Shown here: positions 53,365-60,377 of the stretch, in pieces
Position numbering within the stretch: the stretch's first letter is position 1
Layout of the letters: each line of letters opens with the position of its first letter
Source of the DNA: Candidatus Aquiluna sp. UB-MaderosW2red
GTDB taxonomy: Bacteria > Actinomycetota > Actinomycetes > Actinomycetales > Microbacteriaceae
DNA length: 64,000 nucleotides
Direction: 5' to 3'
NCBI RefSeq assembly: GCF_900100865.1
Contig: NZ_LT627734.1
Coordinates: forward strand, 1,302,001-1,366,000
Program-made: the position numbers and the translations under genes
Notes under the pieces: model-generated
What the model was told of the DNA's origin: nothing
Databases searched by the model: none
What the model saw: only the letters and a program-made list of their open reading frames with translations

Positions 53365-54022
53365 GGCCGTAAGTAGTAGTGCCTCGCTTTTCATGGCGCA
53401 TCACAAACGTTTCTGGCGCCTCAAGGCCAATGATTAGAATCGGCACTGTCAGAACATCCCTTAGGGGAATCAAATGGCTCACGTAGTCTTCGTAAACTCC
53501 GATGGCGCCATCGAAGCCTCCTGCTTCTTGCAAAGCCCTGGTAGCTGTTACAACCACACCAACAGAAGTTTGAATTGCTTTTTCAACGTGATTCAGCTCG
53601 CTGGCTAGGACTGGCTTCAGTAAATTCCAAGCAATTGATCCACTGTGATTGAATGCGACCTCCATTGATATTCCAGTCTGGTCGGCATCCCCATACGGCC
53701 TCGAGTCCGACGCGGGAAGCTTGCAGCTCTTAGCAAAATCCAACCGCCACTTACCTTCTCCAAAATCAGCATCTCTAAATATTGGGGCCTCTACCCTCCA
53801 ACCCGCGATTACAAGTTCAGATTTGAGCAGCTTGTTAATCGATTCGGAGATTGATTTCTTTGCTTTACCCGGAACCTCATAGTTGTACTGGAAGTGTTCA
53901 ATCAATCGCTCCTCAGTCACGTTTTCCAGAGATTCAAAAATCTCACGCAAAAGTTCTGAGTACTCCTTGGTGTTCTCCAAAATCTGAAGTGCGTGCCTAT
54001 GTGAAAAAGTTCGAAATTTCAT
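53348..54022 (-). CDS. BglII/BstYI-like type II restriction endonuclease
   Basis: A 224-residue protein resembling the BglII/BstYI fold in order of features: FSHRHALQ at the start (cf. YSHLNG), a helical arm, then WRLDFAK (D95), MEVAFNH (E121), SVGVVVTAT and the end TVPILIIGLEAP. The expected D...E-x-Q/E active site appears as D95 (or D114)...E121-V-A, so the third position is alanine and there is an insert before E121. It faces the C5 methylase tail to tail with overlapping ends, typical of a restriction-modification pair. Family assignment is by eye. GGGGG lies before the ATG. Confidence 0.7.
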   Translation of the reverse strand: MKFRTFSHRHALQILENTKEYSELLREIFESLENVTEERLIEHFQYNYEVPGKAKKSISESINKLLKSELVIAGWRVEAPIFRDADFGEGKWRLDFAKSCKLPASDSRPYGDADQTGISMEVAFNHSGSIAWNLLKPVLASELNHVEKAIQTSVGVVVTATRALQEAGGFDGAIGVYEDYVSHLIPLRDVLTVPILIIGLEAPETFVMRHEKRGTTTYGLISKN

Positions 54023-54290
54023 AGCCCCCTACTTTCTATCCAGCTTCAACCATAAAGCAACCAACCTGCACTTTTGGCATCCCAAGTTGCCAATAGGCGC
54101 AGTGAGCGCAAGACAAGAAGGCTTGGGCGCCCAACAATCAAGCAGTGAAACGGGAGTAATCTTTTCAACCATAGCCAATACACGGGGGGCGATACCGTCG
54201 AGCCATCAGTAGCAAGGCAGGTGGATACTGCTCGCGCCTCTGTTCCTTTTTTGTCAAGTGGCTGATACGCCGGAAAGTTAGCAAAATGGT
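54023..54290 (-). other. Gap between nuclease and rloB; possible small ORF
   Basis: This 268-bp stretch has no recognisable gene or tRNA. It carries the body of an 82-codon reading frame that starts with an ATGA overlap on the rloB stop, and it must hold any separate promoter for the nuclease. TTGACA occurs near 54256 on the minus strand but no good -10 follows. Confidence 0.4.
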
Positions 54291-54294
54291 TCAT
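54046..54294 (-). CDS. Uncertain 82-residue ORF coupled to rloB
   Basis: Begins with an ATG that overlaps the rloB stop codon (ATGA). The middle is rich in leucine and tryptophan (YWLWLKRLLPFHCLIVG), which could be a membrane segment, but overall composition is not clearly protein-like and no family is recognised. It may be a small third component of the RloAB module or chance. Low confidence. Confidence 0.2.
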   Translation of the reverse strand: MNHFANFPAYQPLDKKGTEARAVSTCLATDGSTVSPPVYWLWLKRLLPFHCLIVGRPSLLVLRSLRLLATWDAKSAGWLLYG

Positions 54295-54878
54295 GCCCCG
54301 TCAAGAACTAAAAGCTTTTCTACAAATAGGTGCACCTCCGAACCCGCCTGGTTATCCGAAGACCTGCTCACCAGCCTCGCCCTACTTCGCACAATCGCCA
54401 GCTGGATGGCTTCCAGATCAAACTTTTTAGCCTCAAGCCCTTTATTGGACTCGTAATAGTTTGGCCAGTGCTGTGTGAGCCGTTTCTTGAGCTCGACTCT
54501 ACTGAGCTCACGGCCCTCTTCGAAATGCAATAGCAGCCAGTATTCAAAGGATGGGTTAGACATTGCTTTGTGGCGGATCTGCCCCTGACTCTCCCATCGC
54601 AACACTGCCTCAATTTGCTCAGGCGGCCAGTCGTCCTTGTCAAAGATGATCCAAATTTCACTGAACTTCGTCTCGGACTCTCTTTTAGTTGCTCGCTTCA
54701 CCAGTGCCTGTGGGCTTGTGCTCGTGCTGGCCGGATCAGTAATGAGTGTGACGTCAGAGTCGCGAGTGAGGTCTTTTAGCAAGTTGATGTATTCAACCTC
54801 GGTTTTGTTGCCCTCTGGGATTATGTAGATTGACCGCTTGATTCGCCTGGCGGGCGCAGTCGCTCTTTTTCGCCCCAT
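54291..54878 (-). CDS. rloB: RloB/AbiLii-like TOPRIM protein
   Basis: A 195-residue RloB-family protein, the putative nuclease effector of the RloA-RloB (AbiL-type) phage-defence module. TOPRIM-like acidic residues are visible: E22 in IIPEGNKTEVEY and D80/D82 in IIFDKDDW, followed by the family signature SNPSFEYWLLLHF (107-119). The N-terminus is basic (GRKRATAPARRIKRS). It starts 21 bases after rloA, so the two are one unit. Nuclease activity is inferred from the TOPRIM fold, not shown. Confidence 0.88.
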   Translation of the reverse strand: MGRKRATAPARRIKRSIYIIPEGNKTEVEYINLLKDLTRDSDVTLITDPASTSTSPQALVKRATKRESETKFSEIWIIFDKDDWPPEQIEAVLRWESQGQIRHKAMSNPSFEYWLLLHFEEGRELSRVELKKRLTQHWPNYYESNKGLEAKKFDLEAIQLAIVRSRARLVSRSSDNQAGSEVHLFVEKLLVLDGA

Positions 54879-54899
54879 GGGAAAACTCCAGACTGTTTG

Positions 54900-56258
54900 T
54901 TAGACCGCCATAAGATCAGGCACCGCTCCGAATCTCCCACTCAAATACATCTTTCGAAGATCGTGGTCGTAGCGAACGCCCTCAAATTCCATCACAGCGT
55001 ACAACTCCGACTGCATGGTGCGTTTCGACTTATCCACAAGCCATATTTCATCTCTGCGAAATAGGCTTGTGGTGAGTAAATCAGTGTCGTGCGTAGTGAA
55101 GATCAACTGCCTCCGTGAGTCACTGTTGAGGCTTGCTAGGAATCTAGAAATAAGCGCTCTTGATGCCAAGGAGTGCAGACTGGAATCAAGCTCGTCTATC
55201 ACCACCGTGAGTTCCATGCCCTCTTGCATGAGTTTCTGGAAAACTGGCAGCAGAGCCAGTGCTCGCTTGGTGCCATCAGACTCGCTTTGGATACTCAATG
55301 AAACTTCGTCTCCGGCCAAACTCTCTCGCGTAACGGTCAGCTCGCTCGCATCCGGTTCAGGCCTACTCCATTGCTCAGATACCTTTTTGGCAGAATCCCT
55401 AAGTGCAACCAAATCCTCCGAGAGCTCGCTACTGATACCCAGCTGCAAAGCTGACAGCTTTTGCGTCAGCTCAGAGAGTGCAGGTGAAAGCTGTTCGTAG
55501 ATATCCGACTGCAGCTTGGTGAACACCTCAGCTATCGCGGGGTCGAGGGAAATCGTCTTGATGTCAAAACCTAGGCTCCCAAAGTCAATGCTGGTCAAAG
55601 AAGTCAGGGCTGCGGCATCAAGGCTCTTCAATAGTCCCTCTGGTGTCCGTGCTTGTGAGGCTGGGGGTGGCAGGATCAACAATGAATTCGTTAGCCAACT
55701 TACTGGAGCGGCTAGGGCTGAGACGCTTTGACAGCCAGACAAATTAAGCAGAAGCTGGTTTGGCCTGAGTTGTTCAAGACTAAGTTCATCAAGTTCATGC
55801 CCTAGCCCTTTAAATTTTGGACCCCAAATAACTTCACTGCCTTTTCTTGCGAACACAAGTGAAAGCTTGCCTATCCCTCGTTCAAGCTTCTCCTGAACTA
55901 CCAAGCCCTCATGAATTGCCACTTGATAGTTGTATTTGAATCCTTCAGTTAGAAACTCAATTTCAAATTTAGTTGGCCGCTTGGCGAACACTGACTCAAA
56001 AGCAAAGTGCCTACCCGAAATGTCGCTCAAATCGGGCTGTGCTTTGGTCACTAGCCCCCTAAGAGCTGACAAAGCAGACACCAAATTGGATTTACCGGCA
56101 GCGTTGGCGCCAAAAATGGCCGCCACCGGCAAAACACTCAATGAGCTAGAGACCTTAGCTACCCTTTCGCGGTGATTCCGCTCCTTGGTGGCCTGCATGC
56201 TCAAGGTTGCCTCTTCCCCATAAGAGGACCAATTCTCAACGCTAAAGTCAATAATCAC
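54900..56258 (-). CDS. rloA: RloA/AbiLi-like AAA ATPase
   Basis: A 452-residue SMC/ABC-type ATPase, predicted sensor partner of RloB. Walker A GANAAGKS is near residues 50-57, an SDGTKRALALL signature-like loop near 327, Walker B TVVIDELDSSLH near 351, and TTHD near 388. The end LSGRFGAVPDL is the usual RloA/AbiLi tail. GTG at 56258 is chosen because GGAG lies six bases upstream; a TTG four codons earlier is possible. A perfect palindrome sits in its promoter. Proteins of this type are anti-phage abortive systems in the AbiL and related OLD/PARIS-like classes. Confidence 0.88.
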   Translation of the reverse strand: MIIDFSVENWSSYGEEATLSMQATKERNHRERVAKVSSSLSVLPVAAIFGANAAGKSNLVSALSALRGLVTKAQPDLSDISGRHFAFESVFAKRPTKFEIEFLTEGFKYNYQVAIHEGLVVQEKLERGIGKLSLVFARKGSEVIWGPKFKGLGHELDELSLEQLRPNQLLLNLSGCQSVSALAAPVSWLTNSLLILPPPASQARTPEGLLKSLDAAALTSLTSIDFGSLGFDIKTISLDPAIAEVFTKLQSDIYEQLSPALSELTQKLSALQLGISSELSEDLVALRDSAKKVSEQWSRPEPDASELTVTRESLAGDEVSLSIQSESDGTKRALALLPVFQKLMQEGMELTVVIDELDSSLHSLASRALISRFLASLNSDSRRQLIFTTHDTDLLTTSLFRRDEIWLVDKSKRTMQSELYAVMEFEGVRYDHDLRKMYLSGRFGAVPDLMAV

Positions 56259-56276
56259 TCTAATCTCCAATCTTTG

Positions 56277-56312
56277 TTAGAGTTTATGAGATTTTTTCTC
56301 ATAAACAAAGCC
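56277..56312 (-). promoter_or_regulatory. rloA promoter with internal operator-like palindrome
   Basis: GTTTATGAG-N7-CTCATAAAC at 56282-56306 is a perfect 9-bp inverted repeat. On the minus strand TTGTTT, N16 and TAAACT frame it as -35 and -10, so the palindrome fills the spacer. It looks like a repressor site, or an RNA hairpin if transcribed. Confidence 0.6.
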
Positions 56313-56347
56313 TAAAGATTGGCCTGTGGAAAACCCCTGGGAACTAG

Positions 56348-56382
56348 AAAACCCTCGGCGTGTATACACACCGAGGGTTTCT
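56348..56382 (-). terminator. rpsO terminator
   Basis: AACCCTCGG and CCGAGGGTT arms flank a GTGTATACAC centre, making a long near-perfect stem (56350-56379) followed on the minus strand by TTCT. It could work in both directions. It now ends rpsO before the inserted defence genes. Confidence 0.8.
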
Positions 56383-56395
56383 AAGTAAAAACTAT

Positions 56396-56665
56396 TTATC
56401 GACGAAGACCTAGGCGCTCAATGAGTGCACGGTAACGAGCGATGTCAACCTTTTGAAGGTAACCCAAAAGGCGGCGACGCTGTCCAACCATAAGCAACAG
56501 ACCACGACGCGAGTGGTGGTCGTGCTTGTGCTCTTTTAGGTGCTCGGTGAGGTCCAGGATGCGGCGGCTCAGCACTGCAACTTGTACCTCAGGAGAACCG
56601 GTGTCACCCTTTGAGGTGGCATATTCTTCGATGATCTGAGTCTTTACCTGTGGGTCTAGAGACAT
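56396..56665 (-). CDS. rpsO: 30S ribosomal protein S15
   Basis: An 89-residue primary 16S-binding protein. The signature is in [39 protein letters not shown] precedes the ATG. The leader contains hairpins suited to S15 autocontrol, and the gene is followed by a strong terminator instead of pnp. Confidence 0.98.
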   Translation of the reverse strand: MSLDPQVKTQIIEEYATSKGDTGSPEVQVAVLSRRILDLTEHLKEHKHDHHSRRGLLLMVGQRRRLLGYLQKVDIARYRALIERLGLRR

Positions 56666-56808
56666 TTACTGATCCTTTCGTCCGCTGCGCGGCGCAATAA
56701 ACATTGGGTTTATTGCTCTATTTATCCGCGGCCGTTACACGGCAACCTGAGAAGTTTAGAGGGTAAAGCGCGAATGCGCTAGGCAGGTTCAGAAGGACTT
56801 GAGACCTT
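56666..56808 (-). promoter_or_regulatory. rpsO leader with two consecutive hairpins, candidate S15 autoregulatory RNA
   Basis: On the minus strand GCAATAAAC-N5-GTTTATTGC (56694-56716) is a perfect 9-bp stem, followed within two bases by CCGC-GCA-GCGG, then the AAAGGAT ribosome-binding sequence. S15 represses its own mRNA through leader structures in several phyla, so this is a good candidate. A plausible promoter lies further upstream but was not resolved. Confidence 0.6.
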
Positions 56809-57381
56809 CTAGGCTGTGGTTCCCTCATCGCCCGGCTCCAGAGGGGTTGGTTCGACGTATTTATTGCCATTGTAAAAAGAGCGCGATTTCTTGGTGGTCA
56901 TAATCAAATACGCCACGATCACCACTGCAAAAAGCGCAAATAACGGAATCACCAAGAAGATGATTGTCATCAAGGTTGCTGAGGAAAGCTCTTGGCCCAG
57001 GACCGCGTCGTTCAAAAGCACCACAACACCGATCGAAGCAAACACTCCGTAAATTACTGGCGCGAGCTGCAACAGCAACCACTTGGCACTGAATCCTGCA
57101 TCGTGGAACCTTCTGGCTAACACCGAAAGGTCAGGTAAGAAAAACAACAGTGTTGCTATCGAAGTGAGCGGTGTCGGCGCCGAAAGGGCAGCGGCTAAAT
57201 CCGTGGCTAGATCTCCGGAGGTGGCCATAGTTGCCGGCCAAATAGCGTTTTCCACGGTTCCAAGAACTAGAGACAAAAGGATGCGGAACAACACCCAATA
57301 CCAGAACTCACTTCTGGAGGCCTTGCCCCGAAAGTTCACAAAGTTCTTGAAGCCAGATTTCACCGAATCCACAAAATTCAT
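56809..57381 (-). CDS. DUF805 membrane protein
   Basis: A 190-residue integral membrane protein of the DUF805 family. The family start FVNFRGKASRSEFWYWVLF is present, with LPDLSVLARRFHDAGFSAKWLL in the middle and about four membrane segments. The C-terminus has RSFYNGNKYVEPTP. It lies ten bases from ribF. Function unknown; family members are broadly distributed. Confidence 0.9.
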   Translation of the reverse strand: MNFVDSVKSGFKNFVNFRGKASRSEFWYWVLFRILLSLVLGTVENAIWPATMATSGDLATDLAAALSAPTPLTSIATLLFFLPDLSVLARRFHDAGFSAKWLLLQLAPVIYGVFASIGVVVLLNDAVLGQELSSATLMTIIFLVIPLFALFAVVIVAYLIMTTKKSRSFYNGNKYVEPTPLEPGDEGTTA

Positions 57382-57390
57382 ATGCTAAAG

Positions 57391-58317
57391 CTACTCCCCC
57401 AGGGCCTTGGAGGCCGCTTTTACATCGCTAGCAATCTGCTCAACGAGTATCTCTAGAGTTTCATATTTCGCCCAGCCGCGAACCCGAGTGACAAACTCGC
57501 ACCTGACAATTTGACCGTATAGATCTAAGTCATCCCGGCCAATCACGTGAGATTCAAGAAGCCTGGGCACCGCTGCCACGCTGTCGTTCGTGCCGACTGA
57601 ATGGGCGGCTCGGTAGCGAACTCCATCGGCCACCAGCCAGCCAGCGTAAACTCCGTCCGCGGGCAGTAACCCTTCACTATCGCGCGCGAGATTAGCGGTT
57701 GGAAAACCTAAAGTTCTGCCAAGTTTGCGACCGTGCTCTACCTCACCGGTCACGCTGTGGTTCGTGCCTAATAAAACAGAGGCGGTCGCGACATCGCCAA
57801 CTTCTAACAACTCTCTCACCCACGTGCTCGATATTCTTTTATCGCCGAACATCACATGCGGCAGCTCGCGCGCCCTGAAGCCGTGCTTGAGCCCCAACTC
57901 CCTGAGCTCCGAAATCCCGCCCGCACCCTTGGAGCCAAAACGAAAGCCCTTCCCCACGAACACCATCTTGACCCCCAGTGGGACCAGCTGAGTAATAACA
58001 AACTCTTCCGGGCTCAGACTCGCGAGAGCTTTGTCAAACATGAGGGTAAAAAGGACATCCACCCCGATCTGCTCCAGCAGCTCCGCTTTTTGTCGCGGCC
58101 CAATTATCGCCTTGGGGGCGCTCACCGGATCTAAAGTGAATTTGGGGTCGCGATCGAAAGTCAAAACAGACGAGGCATAGCCGGCCTCTTCTGCAAACTC
58201 GATTAACTCATGCACCAATTGACGATGCCCCAAATGGACGCCATCAAACTTACCTATCGCTAGAGCTAAACCGGAATGATTCGGCGGCAACTGAGTTGCT
58301 AGAGAAATCTCAAGCAC
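57391..58317 (-). CDS. ribF: Bifunctional riboflavin kinase / FAD synthetase
   Basis: Makes FMN then FAD. The N-terminal nucleotidyltransferase domain has GKFDGVHLGHRQLVHELI (HxGH-type) and ISSTWVRELLEVGDV; the C-terminal kinase domain has GRTLGFPTANL. Length is 308. The start is GTG, overlapping the upstream membrane-protein gene by eight bases. It lies in the truB-ribF neighbourhood usual for bacteria. Confidence 0.96.
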   Translation of the reverse strand: MLEISLATQLPPNHSGLALAIGKFDGVHLGHRQLVHELIEFAEEAGYASSVLTFDRDPKFTLDPVSAPKAIIGPRQKAELLEQIGVDVLFTLMFDKALASLSPEEFVITQLVPLGVKMVFVGKGFRFGSKGAGGISELRELGLKHGFRARELPHVMFGDKRISSTWVRELLEVGDVATASVLLGTNHSVTGEVEHGRKLGRTLGFPTANLARDSEGLLPADGVYAGWLVADGVRYRAAHSVGTNDSVAAVPRLLESHVIGRDDLDLYGQIVRCEFVTRVRGWAKYETLEILVEQIASDVKAASKALGE

Positions 58318-58693
58318 GGCGCTTCACAAGCCAGGCCAAGCCGAGAATCGGAAGCACCAGCGGAACATATCCATATCCCATCCCAAAATTAGACCAAACC
58401 GAAGGGTGCCCGAACAGCTCGGGGTGCGAAACGCTCAGTGTTCCAACCGCCAAGACTCCCACCAACTCAAATGTCACCGCTGCGAAGGCTATCTTGCGCC
58501 AAGCCGGTCCTGATTTGGCCAGCGATATTGTGGCGAGAATATAAATAATCGCGGCTATTGCGGATAGGGAATAGGCGAGTGGGGCCTGATCGAACTCACG
58601 CAGGAGTTGATAACTCGCCCGAGCAGTTGCGGAGATTGCAAAGACACCGTAAACGGCGATTAGAAGTCTGCCGACCCCGAGATTTTGTTTCAT
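58310..58693 (-). CDS. Small integral membrane protein
   Basis: A 127-residue protein with four predicted membrane segments (about 10-28, 40-60, 68-86 and 106-122) and a conserved-looking loop HPELFGHPSVWSNFGMGYGY. It overlaps ribF by eight bases and lies ten bases from the next membrane-protein gene. It resembles actinobacterial hypothetical membrane proteins encoded between truB and ribF. Function unknown. Confidence 0.8.
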   Translation of the reverse strand: MKQNLGVGRLLIAVYGVFAISATARASYQLLREFDQAPLAYSLSAIAAIIYILATISLAKSGPAWRKIAFAAVTFELVGVLAVGTLSVSHPELFGHPSVWSNFGMGYGYVPLVLPILGLAWLVKRRA

Positions 58694-58703
58694 CAGCTAA
58701 ATC

Positions 58704-59084
58704 CTAACTACCTACAACCGGATTGACTCCGGTCCAGATCTGCACCATTCGAACCAACATCACAGCGACTGTCAAAAGAGCCGCCCCCATCACGACGTTC
58801 GACCACTTGGAGCGCTCTACCAAGGCCCATAAACCGCCTGCCACCGGTATAAGTAGAGCCACGATCAAATATCCAAAAAACTCCCAGGTGTCGATGGCGG
58901 CCCGCCCGCCCAAAATCACAAGGCTGATTGAGGCAATCAGCTGCATCAACAAGCCGAACTCGGCGATCGCCATAATGGAGATCGAAAAGCCGCTTGGCTT
59001 TCTACCGAGAAGACCCATGCCGATAAGCAGCAATCCTGCCGGCACTAATAACCACAACTGCGCTAGGTACCACCACTCAAGCAT
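58704..59084 (-). CDS. Small integral membrane protein
   Basis: A 126-residue protein with about four membrane segments (WLLVPAGLLLIGMGLLG, AEFGLLMQLIASISLVILG, YLIVALLIPVAGGLWAL and ALLTVAVMLVRMVQ). The ATG overlaps the truB end by eight bases. No enzymatic motif. It may form a pair with the next membrane protein. Function unknown. Confidence 0.8.
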   Translation of the reverse strand: MLEWWYLAQLWLLVPAGLLLIGMGLLGRKPSGFSISIMAIAEFGLLMQLIASISLVILGGRAAIDTWEFFGYLIVALLIPVAGGLWALVERSKWSNVVMGAALLTVAVMLVRMVQIWTGVNPVVGS

Positions 59085-59946
59085 CTTGCACCGCGGGGAA
59101 AACCACTAGGGACCTATATTTCAAGCCGGCACTTTCCAAAATTGCAACCAGGTCTCCCTTGGGCGACACCCCGCTGACGCGAAAATCTCCAGACAGGTCG
59201 ATTTGCCTGCCAAATCTCAGATCTCGCTCCTGCTCCAGAGTCAGCGCCACGCTTGGATAAATCTCCGCTGCAGCAAGTTCTAAATCTGTCACCAAGATTT
59301 CGCCGTCAAGTTGGCAAGCAGAATCTAATGAGTAGTCGCCGACTTTAGTTCGACTTAGCGCAGTTAGGTGGCCGCCAACCTCGAGCCGAGCTCCAATGTC
59401 TCTTGCGAGCGCCCTAATGTAGGTGCCTGATGAGCAATCCACCAGGACGTCAAAATCTAAATAATTATCCAAAACGCGAACTTCAGAGGTCCGCTCAAAC
59501 CGGCGAATTGTGATATCTCTGGCCAAAAGCTCAACCGTTTTCCCCTCGCGCACCAGATCGTAAGCCCTTTTGCCATCCACCTTTATTGCACTCACACTCG
59601 AGGGCACCTGAGAGATTTCTCCGGTGAGCCTTGCAATCTGTAAGTCAATTTGCTCGGGGGTTATGCCAGATGCGTCTCTGGAGCCAATTATTTCGCCCTC
59701 GGCATCATCAGTTTCGGTTATTGCTCCCAGCCGAATCGTTGCCAGATACTGCTTATCGACGCCGATTAGAAACTGCAGCAGTTTAGTTCCAGACCCCACC
59801 CCAATAATCAATAATCCGGTGGCCATCGGATCGAGGGTGCCAGCATGGCCAATCTTTTTGGTTTTTAGGATTCTGCGCAGTCTTGCAACCACATCAAAAG
59901 AAGTGAAGCCCTGGGGTTTAGCAATCAGGGCAATGCCATTTGGCAT
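59077..59946 (-). CDS. truB: tRNA pseudouridine-55 synthase
   Basis: Makes pseudouridine 55 in tRNA. The catalytic aspartate is in HAGTLDPMATGLL near residue 40; further motifs are KQYLATIRLGA and SSGTYIRALARDIG. Length is 289 with a C-terminal extension. The ATG shares one base with the rbfA stop (TAATG). Standard nusA-ylxR-infB-rbfA-truB order. Confidence 0.97.
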   Translation of the reverse strand: MPNGIALIAKPQGFTSFDVVARLRRILKTKKIGHAGTLDPMATGLLIIGVGSGTKLLQFLIGVDKQYLATIRLGAITETDDAEGEIIGSRDASGITPEQIDLQIARLTGEISQVPSSVSAIKVDGKRAYDLVREGKTVELLARDITIRRFERTSEVRVLDNYLDFDVLVDCSSGTYIRALARDIGARLEVGGHLTALSRTKVGDYSLDSACQLDGEILVTDLELAAAEIYPSVALTLEQERDLRFGRQIDLSGDFRVSGVSPKGDLVAILESAGLKYRSLVVFPAVQDA

Positions 59947-60377
59947 TAGTCCTCCTGCACCCTTGGCTTCACGTATGGATCGGCATCGCCAGCCGGCTTC
60001 GCGTTCCTGGAGAGTTTTTGAACCTCTTCATCGCGACGTTTAGCTTCGGCCAATAAATCAGCGAGCGCCGTTGCAACTTCTGGAACATCATCTCGAATCA
60101 ACTCGATGGTTGGAGTCAAGCGAATCGAGAGCTTATGCCCAATCTCGCCGCGAATCCGACCCTTGTTTTTCTCCATAACTTCAATGGATTGTTCGATATC
60201 ATCATCGCTACCCATTACGGTGTAGTAGATCTTCGCGTGCATCAAATCAGGAGTTACTCGAACATCGGTGATGGTGACAAAGCCCAGGCCGGGGTCTTTT
60301 ACAACCTTGACCAAAGCCTCAACCACCAAAACCTTGATGCGCTCGCCTAGTTTGCGAGCTCTTCCATGATCAACCAC
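59946..60377 (-). CDS. rbfA: Ribosome-binding factor A
   Basis: 30S maturation factor, a KH-like domain protein. The N-terminus has KLGERIKVLVVEALVK and the core VTITDVRVTPDLMHAKIYYTVMG; the tail is charged. Length is 143. The start is GTG sharing one base with the infB stop (TAGTG). Confidence 0.95.
   Translation of the reverse strand: MVDHGRARKLGERIKVLVVEALVKVVKDPGLGFVTITDVRVTPDLMHAKIYYTVMGSDDDIEQSIEVMEKNKGRIRGEIGHKLSIRLTPTIELIRDDVPEVATALADLLAEAKRRDEEVQKLSRNAKPAGDADPYVKPRVQED

Noticed and set aside
52105-56270. Mobile-element ends around the defence island
   Set aside because: No transposase, integrase, tRNA attachment site or clear flanking direct repeat could be seen by eye.
56791-56810. 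AGAAGG-N8-CCTTCT hairpin at the DUF805 end as a terminator
   Set aside because: Short stem and no T-run on the minus strand.
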